Shown piece by piece: positions 7,241 through 13,075 of a DNA stretch of 13,707 bases. Under the pieces are notes generated by a model, which was not told the DNA's origin, did not search any database, and was given only the letters and a program-made list of their open reading frames with translations. Every line of letters starts with the position of its first letter. Position 1 is the stretch's first letter. The position numbers and the translations under genes were made by a program. Where the stretch lies: contig CALCEG010000131.1 of assembly GCA_937900435.1 (NCBI GenBank), forward strand, positions 1 through 13,707, given 5' to 3'. The DNA is from an uncultured Alphaproteobacteria bacterium. GTDB lineage: Bacteria; Pseudomonadota; Alphaproteobacteria; Rs-D84.

Positions 7241-7479
7241 TTTTTTATTCCCCAGCGCAACGCAACATTATCTACAAACACCACATTAAACAAACGCGTT
7301 AACGTTTCAGCCAATGCCAACAATACCGCACCACTAACCCTCAAGGTGTTCTGACCATGTTTTCCAGGGCTTAGTTTTGATACTTTTTTACGCCCATGCA
7401 TAAAAGCATCTGCAACGATACGCACAGCATTGCCCAGTTCTTGTGTTTTAGTTTTTTTCTTGTTTGTCATTGCAGCCAC
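7198..7479 (-). CDS. Small basic protein, zero-frame product of a possibly frameshifted gene
   Basis: I do not recognise the family. A GTG at 7479, directly after the mucR stop, or an ATG at 7470 begins a Lys-rich protein of 93 residues: a basic N-terminus (TNKKKTKTQ), a helical middle (LGNAVRIVADAF), KLSPGKHGQ, and a hydrophobic helix VSGAVLLALAETLTRLFNVV. The last 13 zero-frame residues (PNKQSIRLIVLRT) look unnatural. The -1 frame stays open after them and ends 12 bases before the ybeY-lnt start, with normal operon spacing. A slippery heptamer lies at the switch point. The real product is thus probably 124 residues from the GTG, made either by programmed frameshifting or by a one-base indel in the A6 run of this assembly. 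It sits between mucR and ybeY-lnt, in one direction. Confidence 0.65.
   Translation of the reverse strand: MAAMTNKKKTKTQELGNAVRIVADAFMHGRKKVSKLSPGKHGQNTLRVSGAVLLALAETLTRLFNVVFVDNVALRWGIKKPNKQSIRLIVLRT
7217..7246 (-). promoter_or_regulatory. Candidate -1 ribosomal frameshift site (A AAA AAG plus hairpin)
   Basis: On the minus strand the heptamer A AAA AAG (7246-7240) lies exactly in the zero frame (ATA AAA AAG). A tandem -1 slip places GCC in the next codon, the start of the open -1 frame. This is the heptamer used by E. coli dnaX and several IS3-family elements. About 10 bases downstream, AATCG-ATA-CGATT can form a five-pair hairpin (7229-7217). It is weaker than the dnaX hairpin. A G-rich stretch (GGGGA, 7253-7249) precedes the heptamer, where dnaX has a stimulatory Shine-Dalgarno, but here it is too close. 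An indel in the A run is the main alternative. Confidence 0.45.
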
Positions 7480-7836
7480 TTATTTTCTACCTAAATTTGA
7501 TTTTTTGGCAATTTTTGAACGTTTTTTTGTATAATCTGGCGCGACAAAAGGATAATCCATCGGCAATCCCCACTTTTCGCGATATTGTTGTGGCGTCATA
7601 TTAAATCTGCGTTTAATATACCTGCGCAACATAACGTGCCAAGTCCCATCTTCCAGACATTGAATTTTATCGTGTTGCACAGAATCATCAATTTGCTGTT
7701 GCGTGATTGACGTTCCGCGCAATATTTCACGAGCATTTTTTACAGCTTGTTCCATCGTCAATTTTGGATTTGCTGTAATCGCCGCCGCGGCTAAATTAGC
7801 CACCGCCAATGTAAATTCAGAATTTTTATTTACCAA
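7480..7836 (-). CDS. mucR: MucR/Ros-family transcriptional regulator with degenerate zinc finger
   Basis: The 118-residue protein has the Ros/MucR layout: an N-terminal helical oligomerisation region (1-50), then CLEDGTWHVMLRRYIKRR (60-77), then the highly conserved TPQQYREKWGLPMDYPFVAPDY (81-102) and a Lys/Arg tail. Family members are alphaproteobacterial DNA-binding regulators of surface and cell-cycle genes, acting as H-NS-like organisers. In the family zinc is held by Cys, Cys or Asp, His and His. Here Cys60 and Asp63 remain, but the two His positions are Tyr73 and Arg77, so zinc binding is unlikely. Structural zinc-free relatives are known in Mesorhizobium. Translation starts at TTG (7834-7836) with AAGGA 9 bases upstream; no ATG fits. 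It heads the minus-strand run with the small basic protein and ybeY-lnt. Confidence 0.88.
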   Translation of the reverse strand: MVNKNSEFTLAVANLAAAAITANPKLTMEQAVKNAREILRGTSITQQQIDDSVQHDKIQCLEDGTWHVMLRRYIKRRFNMTPQQYREKWGLPMDYPFVAPDYTKKRSKIAKKSNLGRK

Positions 7837-7868
7837 CTTGCGCTTTCCTTGTTTATTTAATACAATTA

Positions 7869-7877
7869 ATTATATCA
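7869..7877 (-). promoter_or_regulatory. Extended -10 promoter of mucR
   Basis: On the minus strand TGATATAAT (7877-7869) is a consensus extended -10 (TG-n-TATAAT). The predicted start near 7862 gives a leader of about 26 bases that includes AAGGA (7850-7846) before the TTG start of mucR. No good -35 is present. It is the only visible promoter for the mucR / small basic protein / ybeY-lnt run. Confidence 0.55.
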
Positions 7878-7907
7878 CAAATAAACAATAAATAAAAGCA
7901 CAGTAAA

Positions 7908-9176
7908 ATGACACGTCCGCTTGCCGATTTAATGCGCCCAAACACGATTGATGATGTTATTGGTCAAACCAATTTACTTGGTGAAAACGGTCTTGTTCGC
8001 CGTATGGTCGACAATCATAAGTTATCAAACCTGATATTGTGGGGTCCCCCAGGATGCGGCAAAACAACAATCGCACGCGCACTGGCCAATTCTGTTGATA
8101 TGGACTTTGTTCCGATGTCTGCTGTATTTTCTGGCACTGCGGACATAAAGAAAGCAATGGACGCGGCACGAATGAATCGCGACATTGGGCGAAACACATT
8201 GTTATTTATTGACGAAATCCACCGCTTTAACAAGACCCAACAAGACACCCTGTTGCCATACCTAGAAGACGGCACTGTTGTATTTATTGGTGCGACAACC
8301 GAAAACCCCAGTTTTAATTTAAACAACGCATTATTATCACGTTGCCACATTGGTGTTTTATCTGGTCTTTCCAGCGAAGATTTATTAATACTAATTTCAC
8401 GCGCTGAAAAATTCTTGGGCACAACATTACCATTAACGACCGATGCGCGTACACATCTGGCACAAATGGCAGATGGCGACGCCCGATTTTTATTAAATAC
8501 CATTGAATATTTATCAAACGCCAACTTCAAGACAGACTTAACGCCCGACACGTTGGATTCCGCCGTACAAAAGCGTGCACCCCTGTCTGACAAAAGTGGT
8601 GACGAACACTATAATTTAATATCTGCACTGCATAAGTCCCTGAGCGCCAGCGACACTGATGCGGCGCTTTATTGGGCGGCGCGTATGATGACATCTGGTC
8701 AAGACCCGGCCTATATCTTTCGCCGTTTAACACGCTTTGCGGTCGAAGATGTTGGACTGGCCGACCCAAACGCATTGCAAATTGCGATTGCCGCGTGGTC
8801 TGCATACGAACGTCTGGGCAGTCCCGAAGGCGACCTGGCCCTAACCCAACTGGTAATATATCTGGGAACAGCACCAAAAAGCATTGGAAATTATCGCGCA
8901 CAAAAGGCTGCATACGCTGCTGCGCGCGCCACAGGCAGTTTAATGCCCCCACGCAATATTTTAAATGCACCAACAAAAATGATGAAAGATTTGGGTTATA
9001 ACGCTGGCTATATCTATGACCCCGATACCGCAACTGGATTTTCTGGTCAAAATTGTTTTCCCGAATCAATGGGTCGCCAGAAATTCTATGAACCAATCGA
9101 ACGTGGTTTTGAACGTGAAATAAAAAAGCGTCTTGATTATTGGGACAACCTGCGCCAAAAACTAAATAAAAATTAA
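7908..9176 (+). CDS. rarA: Replication-associated recombination protein A (RarA/MgsA), AAA+ ATPase
   Basis: Clamp-loader-like AAA+ ATPase acting at stalled forks. In its 422 residues are the N-terminal PLADLMRPNTIDDVIGQ block (4-20), Walker A GPPGCGKT (46-53), Walker B LLFIDEIHRFNK (98-109), sensor 1 GATTENP (128-134) and the SRC arginine finger (R145). The C-terminal tetramerisation region includes the family's SLMPPRNILNAPTKMMKDLGY and 'PE..GR.fYeP...GFE..I..RL.YW' ending. Length is normal. The start follows the usual MTRPLADLMRP beginning; the upstream sequence has no strong Shine-Dalgarno. It is divergent from mucR with 71 bases between, and its stop is 2 bases from the convergent fabD stop, with no terminator visible. 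Confidence 0.96.
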   Translation: MTRPLADLMRPNTIDDVIGQTNLLGENGLVRRMVDNHKLSNLILWGPPGCGKTTIARALANSVDMDFVPMSAVFSGTADIKKAMDAARMNRDIGRNTLLFIDEIHRFNKTQQDTLLPYLEDGTVVFIGATTENPSFNLNNALLSRCHIGVLSGLSSEDLLILISRAEKFLGTTLPLTTDARTHLAQMADGDARFLLNTIEYLSNANFKTDLTPDTLDSAVQKRAPLSDKSGDEHYNLISALHKSLSASDTDAALYWAARMMTSGQDPAYIFRRLTRFAVEDVGLADPNALQIAIAAWSAYERLGSPEGDLALTQLVIYLGTAPKSIGNYRAQKAAYAAARATGSLMPPRNILNAPTKMMKDLGYNAGYIYDPDTATGFSGQNCFPESMGRQKFYEPIERGFEREIKKRLDYWDNLRQKLNKN

Positions 9177-9178
9177 AA

Positions 9179-10147
9179 CTATCGTGTTTTAAGCATCAAA
9201 TCAGAAATATCTTTCAAAACAACTTTCAAATCAACTGATTGTGCTGTATTTTTTGCTGCGCAACCAACATTTGCCCGGTTTATCAATCCCATCAACGTAC
9301 GTCCTGCCCCCAATTCGTACGCATATTTAATATTATGAGATGGGAAATTTTTTACAATCTCGGCCCAGCGCACACCATGTGTCAACTGGCTGCACAACAT
9401 ATCGCGTATTTGTTCTGGATCGCTGACCACATCTGCGACATGATTAGAAAACCATTTTGTTTTAGGTGATTGAATTTTTACATCACGAATATCTGCGCGC
9501 ATTTCTTGTTCTGCGTCTTTCATCAGTGCACAATGCGCCGGATACGCGACATTCATACGGCGGACTAACTTTACCCTTTGCCCAACCAATATCTTTTTCA
9601 ATTCATCCAAGACATTATTATAACCACTGACCACAAATTGATTATCGGCATTTATATTTGCAATTTGCGCAAACCCGATTGGCGACAATGTATCGATTAT
9701 ATTTTGCAATTTGTCTTTATCAATACCTACGACAACCATCATACCCGCGTTATCTGGCGATTTTTTATACATGTAATAAGAACGCTTTTTCAACAACTGT
9801 ACCGCAGACATAACGTCCAAACTGCCGGCACAACACAGCGCGGAATACTGTCCCATTGAATGTCCTGTAATTGCGTATGCAATTTCATACAACGGCTTGT
9901 TAAATTTAGCCTCTATCACACGCGCAACCGCGATTGAATTTGCGAATATGGCAACAGCGGCATTTTCAGGCTGATTTAATTCACCACCGCGACTACCAAA
10001 CGATATATTTGCGACATCCTGTCCAAACGCGGTTGACACCTCCTGATAAGCATAACGGGCAACGGCAAAATCGCGCCATATTTCTGCGCCCATACCAAAA
10101 TTTTGCACACCTTGTCCTGGAAAAACAAATATAATATTATCGTTCAT
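9179..10147 (-). CDS. fabD: Malonyl-CoA--acyl carrier protein transacylase
   Basis: FabD transfers malonyl from CoA to acyl carrier protein, starting fatty acid elongation in the cytoplasm. The 322 residues show FVFPGQGVQNFGMG (7-20, oxyanion region), the nucleophile in GHSMGQYSAL (Ser97; the usual form is GHSLGE), Arg122 in KRSYYM for malonyl carboxylate binding, catalytic His205 in YPAHCALM, Gln254 in SQLTHGVRW and the closing YELGAGRTLMGLI (277-289). Length is normal. The ATG at 10147 has no Shine-Dalgarno and lies 3-4 bases after the predicted transcription start. It stands alone here rather than in a fab cluster. Its promoter is back-to-back with that of the leader RNA at 10248. Confidence 0.96.
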   Translation of the reverse strand: MNDNIIFVFPGQGVQNFGMGAEIWRDFAVARYAYQEVSTAFGQDVANISFGSRGGELNQPENAAVAIFANSIAVARVIEAKFNKPLYEIAYAITGHSMGQYSALCCAGSLDVMSAVQLLKKRSYYMYKKSPDNAGMMVVVGIDKDKLQNIIDTLSPIGFAQIANINADNQFVVSGYNNVLDELKKILVGQRVKLVRRMNVAYPAHCALMKDAEQEMRADIRDVKIQSPKTKWFSNHVADVVSDPEQIRDMLCSQLTHGVRWAEIVKNFPSHNIKYAYELGAGRTLMGLINRANVGCAAKNTAQSVDLKVVLKDISDLMLKTR

Positions 10148-10157
10148 AGCGGCAATT

Positions 10158-10185
10158 ATTTTATCACTAAAATAAATCTTGTCAA
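10158..10185 (-). promoter_or_regulatory. Promoter of fabD, nearly leaderless
   Basis: On the minus strand a perfect -35 TTGACA (10185-10180), a 16-base spacer and a -10 TAAAAT (10163-10158) preceded by TGA form a strong sigma70-type promoter. The predicted start is 3-4 bases before the fabD ATG at 10147, where no Shine-Dalgarno exists. Confidence 0.65.
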
Positions 10186-10211
10186 GCTTTGCATAAAAAA
10201 GAATAAAAACA

Positions 10212-10241
10212 TTGATTTTATAAAATATAAAGTACTATAAT
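10212..10241 (+). promoter_or_regulatory. Promoter of the structured leader RNA
   Basis: TTGATT (10212-10217), an 18-base spacer and a perfect TATAAT (10236-10241) give a predicted start near 10248. This is more than 200 bases before the next ATG (10454), unlike the other promoters of the window. It faces away from the fabD promoter, with about 27 bases between the two -35 elements. Confidence 0.65.
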
Positions 10242-10247
10242 TTCATT

Positions 10248-10427
10248 GACGGTTATTTTTAATCGTTGGGTCTAACTAACCCATAAAAACTTCGATGTCA
10301 GACAAGACATAAAAACAAAATCCAACCATTTGGTTGGAGTGCGTGATATACATAAATAAGCGCGACAATTCTCGAAGTATTGTTAGTTAGCTCCAACCTT
10401 CTTGTTTTACAGAAGGTTTCTTTATTT
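10248..10427 (+). ncRNA. Structured leader RNA / riboswitch-like attenuator, unrecognised class
   Basis: The RNA of about 175 nt, from the predicted start to an intrinsic terminator, has strong pairing. Outer stem: GTTGGGTCTAACTAAC (10265-10280) with GTTAGTTAGCTCCAAC (10382-10397), 16 positions with one mismatch and one G-U. Inner stem: ACTTCGA (10289-10295) with TCGAAGT (10372-10378), extended by TGTC (10296-10299) with GACA (10364-10367). Central hairpin: TCCAACCATTTGGTTGGA (10321-10338). GGTTGGAG (10332-10339) can instead pair perfectly with CTCCAACC (10391-10398), competing with both the outer stem and the terminator foot. No promoter lies between the terminator and the exported-protein gene at 10454, so the RNA probably controls that gene by attenuation. 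I recognise no known riboswitch consensus; a free small RNA (6S-like in size) is the alternative. Confidence 0.6.
10395..10427 (+). terminator. Intrinsic terminator inside the leader (attenuator)
   Basis: AACCTTCT (10395-10402) pairs perfectly with AGAAGGTT (10411-10418) around an 8-base loop, followed by a U-rich tail TTCTTTATTT (10418-10427). Its foot AACC is shared with the outer stem and with the alternative CTCCAACC pairing. Folding of the leader can therefore decide whether it forms. Confidence 0.75.
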
Positions 10428-10453
10428 AAAAACAAAGACAAGGGAGGATACTA

Positions 10454-11152
10454 ATGAAAAAACTTTTAACCATCAGCGCACTTGGCATATCATTTTGCGC
10501 TGGTGCAAACGCCAGTATCATATCGCGCAGTTTCTTAGACGAGGCTTTAACCAACTATGCCACATCGACCGCGCTGGATTTAAAAGCAGATAAAACAGAT
10601 TTAACCGCATTATCAGATAAAATAGGCACATTACCGACCACCATAACAGCCGAAGGTTTTTATGGCGATTACACTCTTCCAGATAATATCGGAGAACAAT
10701 TAAGTATTATATTTTATGGCAATAACGATAGAGTCAATTATATACCAGGTTTAAGTGAGTTGTACCAATCGATATTAGGTCTAGACACTACTGGTCCTGC
10801 TAATGAGATATGGGATTCGCTCTATAATGGACTAGAAAAAAAATTATTAGATGGTGCATGGCGAGAATGGCGTGGACTCACCGAAATGGATACAAACATT
10901 AAAAATAACACCGCAAAAATCGGAACCCTACCCACAGAATACACAAATATTGGTGATGCGCTAACTGCGATTAAAGGCATTGCCGAAGAGGCAAAAACAA
11001 TGGCCGCCGCCGCAATCCCTGCCCCACCAGAAAACGCCACTGACACCAAAGGTAAATATGTATTAACTGTTGATTTTACCAATGGGACCCCCGTTTACAA
11101 ATGGGAATCAATTGACCGCAGCACAACCGAAAACGAAACAACAACAGAATAA
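10454..11152 (+). CDS. Exported protein with KIGTLPT repeats, function unknown
   Basis: The 232-residue protein starts with a clear Sec signal peptide (MKKLLTISALGISFCAGANA, likely cut after Ala20). It continues with a polar helical region (SRSFLDEALTNYATSTALDLKADKTDL) and two copies of KIGTLPT (56-62 and 155-161), a form that recalls surface and fibre proteins with repeated short modules. Residues about 65-145 look like an insertion between the repeats: more aromatic, with more AT-rich codons. The C-terminus has an Ala/Pro hinge (AAAAIPAPPE), a strand pair (KYVLTVDFTN, VYKWESI) and an acidic Thr-rich tail. No anchor is visible. A very strong Shine-Dalgarno AGGGAGGA lies 5 bases before the ATG, in contrast to the leaderless neighbours. 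Transcription must come through the leader terminator. Confidence 0.85.
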   Translation: MKKLLTISALGISFCAGANASIISRSFLDEALTNYATSTALDLKADKTDLTALSDKIGTLPTTITAEGFYGDYTLPDNIGEQLSIIFYGNNDRVNYIPGLSELYQSILGLDTTGPANEIWDSLYNGLEKKLLDGAWREWRGLTEMDTNIKNNTAKIGTLPTEYTNIGDALTAIKGIAEEAKTMAAAAIPAPPENATDTKGKYVLTVDFTNGTPVYKWESIDRSTTENETTTE

Positions 11153-11160
11153 AGTCCCCT

Positions 11161-11184
11161 CCCCACATTTGTGGGGATTTTTTT
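11161..11184 (+). terminator. Intrinsic terminator of the exported-protein gene
   Basis: CCCCACATTTGTGGGG (11161-11176) forms a perfect 7-8 pair stem, followed by ATTTTTTT. It begins 8 bases after the stop of the exported-protein gene and is the strongest terminator in the window. Confidence 0.9.
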
Positions 11185-11260
11185 ATCGCTTTTACACCGT
11201 TTTTTATGCATATGTAAAAAACATTCACTTAAAGTGCATACAAAAGCAAATCGACAACAC

Positions 11261-11280
11261 AGTGTACAAACGCTACATGA
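11261..11280 (+). repeat. 20-bp direct repeat, copy 1
   Basis: AGTGTACAAACGCTACATGA occurs here and, identical over all 20 bases, at 11357-11376. It contains the inverted half sites TGTA-N7-TACA. The flanks of this copy show no complementary arms. Confidence 0.85.
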
Positions 11281-11332
11281 ATTACCGGCACCCACCCCCC
11301 TGCAGTGGAATTAAAATTAAATAGAATGATAT

Positions 11333-11388
11333 AGATAAAAGAAAATCGGGAATCGTAGTGTACAAACGCTACATGAGATTCCCGATTT
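11333..11388 (-). terminator. Large hairpin downstream of dnaA, probable terminator
   Basis: AAATCGGGAATC (11343-11354) and GATTCCCGATTT (11377-11388) form a perfect 12-bp stem enclosing 22 bases that contain the repeat copy. On the minus strand the stem is followed by TTCTTTTATC (11342-11333), a U-rich tail. It lies about 30 bases after the dnaA stop. On the plus strand the tail is poorer, so the minus-strand role is favoured; the loop is unusually long for a terminator. Confidence 0.65.
11357..11376 (+). repeat. 20-bp direct repeat, copy 2, in the loop of a hairpin
   Basis: Identical to the copy at 11261-11280. This copy fills almost exactly the loop of a perfect 12-bp stem (11343-11354 with 11377-11388). 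No further copies were seen in the window. Confidence 0.85.
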
Positions 11389-11417
11389 GCTTTTAGATAT
11401 GTTATTATATTTAATTT

Positions 11418-12707
11418 TTACTTGCAGTCAGCGATGAATTGATCTATCTGCGCAGCCAAAACCAAGTCTGTGGCCTTTTGTTTTTCAATCTGCTTAATCG
11501 CATACAAAACACTTGCGTGATCGCGACCGCCAACAAAATTACCAATTTCTGACAAAGATAATGCAGTGGCGTTTTTCAAGACAACCATCATTATCTGACG
11601 CGCAAAAACCAAATTGCGACTGCGACCATTTCCGCAAACTGCATCATATGAAACCCCCAACTTTTCACACATATCACGAACCATTGATGTTGGTGTTTTT
11701 ACAGCAGTTAATGTATCTGCTAATAAACGTTTGGCAACATTGATATCAACATCAGCACCCATCAAATCAATAAATGTTTTAATTTTTGTCGCAACACCTG
11801 CAATCAAATGACCATCGTTTGCAACACGCGCCGCCAAGACAGCCGCAACATCAGATTTTACACCTGCGCGTTGCAACATAACAGATTTCACATGCGCATT
11901 TGGCACCGCAACATCTGCAACCAAACCAGATGCCAAAACGCCTTGCGCGTGTCTGTCAAAGCCGGTCAAATTACTTGGCGCGGCATCTGCTGTCAAAACA
12001 ACATTTTTACCACTGTTGCGCAAATCAACGATTAATTGTAAAAATTCTTCGGTTGATGCTTTCTTGCCAGCCAAGGCTTGAACATCGTCCAAGATAAACA
12101 AATTGCAATTACGGCAAAAATCTTTGAACGCGAAAATATTGTGTTCCTTTAACGAACGTGTAAATTCAGAAACAAATTGCGCCCCAGACATTTTAACAAC
12201 ACGACCATCACACGCACCTGCGATGCAATCCGCCAACAAAGACTTGCCACAACCAGCCGCGCCATAAATAAATAATTGTGAAAAAGGCGCAGTACCTGTT
12301 GCCAATTTTTTGCACGCACAAACAACAAACGCATTTTCATCAGAAGAAACAAAACTATCAAACGAAACAGAATTCTTATCAGCAACTTTTTCCACTGGCG
12401 TATAAACCTGTGCCTGATTATCGTTTGCAATTGGTGCTGCAACACGCGCAGTCGCACTGCGAATAACGATATTTAACCCCAAGCCAAATTCTGTGGCAAC
12501 ATTTTCCAACACACTTTTATGAACACTTGTGATAAAATCTGCTGAAAATTGATTTTGTGCCGCCAACACCAAAACACCATCAACAACATCAAAATCCAAA
12601 GGTGCAATCCAAGAAGTAAAAGACGCAGAATCCATTTTTGCGGCAATGGCCCCCTTGATATCTTCCAAGTTTGTCATTTGTGATTTTGCCGCGATTTGTG
12701 CCTGCAT
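11418..12707 (-). CDS. dnaA: Chromosomal replication initiator DnaA, divergent
   Basis: The ATG at 12707 (429 residues) is preferred over an upstream in-frame start because AAGGAG lies just before it and the protein then begins with a normal domain I. Domain I (about 14-75, with FTSWIAPLDF), a short domain II, AAA+ domain III and DNA-binding domain IV are all present. Domain III has Walker A GAAGCGKS (149-156; the usual form is GGVGLGKT), Walker B LFILDDVQALAGK (203-215) and sensor 1 VVLTADAAP. Domain IV ends in the DnaA signature GGRDHASVLYA (393-403). Box VII, normally 'RL.SRF.WGL' with the arginine finger, reads RHAQGVLASGL, and sensor 2 'NVRELEGAL' reads NDGHLIAGV, so both key arginines seem absent. 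No DnaA boxes were noticed nearby. Confidence 0.92.
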   Translation of the reverse strand: MQAQIAAKSQMTNLEDIKGAIAAKMDSASFTSWIAPLDFDVVDGVLVLAAQNQFSADFITSVHKSVLENVATEFGLGLNIVIRSATARVAAPIANDNQAQVYTPVEKVADKNSVSFDSFVSSDENAFVVCACKKLATGTAPFSQLFIYGAAGCGKSLLADCIAGACDGRVVKMSGAQFVSEFTRSLKEHNIFAFKDFCRNCNLFILDDVQALAGKKASTEEFLQLIVDLRNSGKNVVLTADAAPSNLTGFDRHAQGVLASGLVADVAVPNAHVKSVMLQRAGVKSDVAAVLAARVANDGHLIAGVATKIKTFIDLMGADVDINVAKRLLADTLTAVKTPTSMVRDMCEKLGVSYDAVCGNGRSRNLVFARQIMMVVLKNATALSLSEIGNFVGGRDHASVLYAIKQIEKQKATDLVLAAQIDQFIADCK

Positions 12708-13075
12708 GCCGTTTCTCCTTTCCTTCCTTCCGAGAAAGAGTTTCCTGCCTGAACAAGGTTGTAAAAACCACCCCAGAAAAAACACCTATTAATTCTTTTT
12801 TATGAAATGTGATATTAATTTTTCCTTTCTAAAATCAAATCACCATTTCCATCTACAGTTCCCAGAATTAATAAATATTTTTTTATTCCTACGTTAAACT
12901 CTCTCGCTTGTTTTTGTTTGTTGTTTTTGTTTTGGATACGTTTGATAATTTAGAACATAAAAATCGTTTTACAACTAAATATTAACCAAATTTTTAACAT
13001 TTATTTTTTGACAACGATTCGTTTTTTTATTGGTTTTTCGCACTTTGTATATACATTGTATATACATATAAAAAA
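12708..13075 (-). other. Non-coding AT-rich region upstream of dnaA
   Basis: A 368-base stretch without a supported gene. On the minus strand the dnaA-proximal part holds a long purine tract (GGAAGGAAGGAAAGGAG, about 12731-12713), an unusually rich Shine-Dalgarno region before the dnaA ATG. A small hairpin GGTT-TTTAC-AACC is also present. The middle is A/T-homopolymer rich and nearly G-free. The distal end carries two tandem palindromes (13046-13066). I see no consensus DnaA box (TTATNCACA) and no confident promoter. A 44-codon open frame at 12815-12949 (minus) lacks a start codon. Confidence 0.6.
13046..13066. promoter_or_regulatory. Two tandem 10-bp palindromes, candidate operator
   Basis: TGTATATACA occurs at 13046-13055 and again at 13057-13066, an 11-bp period that puts both on the same face of the helix. 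Each copy is a perfect palindrome. The position between the terminal chimeric frame and dnaA would suit an operator for a dimeric repressor, but simple TA-rich sequence can produce such patterns by chance. Confidence 0.4.

Noticed and set aside
8527..9096. 189-codon minus-strand open frame inside rarA
   Set aside because: It lies entirely within the well-conserved C-terminal half of RarA and has no recognisable features; it is a shadow of the real gene.
10248..10427. 6S RNA, tmRNA or SRP RNA
   Set aside because: The size and long closing stem recall 6S RNA, but I cannot see the conserved central-bubble features. There is no tRNA-like end or tag frame for tmRNA and no GGAAG-type apical loop for SRP. 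6S remains a possible alternative.
11070..11324. 84-codon plus-strand frame across the end of the exported-protein gene
   Set aside because: It runs through a strong terminator and the repeat region and has low-complexity composition.
12815..12949. Minus-strand frame of 44 codons upstream of dnaA ending in a plausible-looking tail
   Set aside because: It has no ATG, GTG or TTG start at its beginning and its first half is an A-rich run coding mostly Lys, Asn and Gln. It may be a decayed remnant but cannot be supported as a gene.
12786..13075. Replication origin next to dnaA
   Set aside because: The stretch is AT-rich, but I found no consensus DnaA boxes (TTATNCACA on either strand) and no 13-mer-like repeats.
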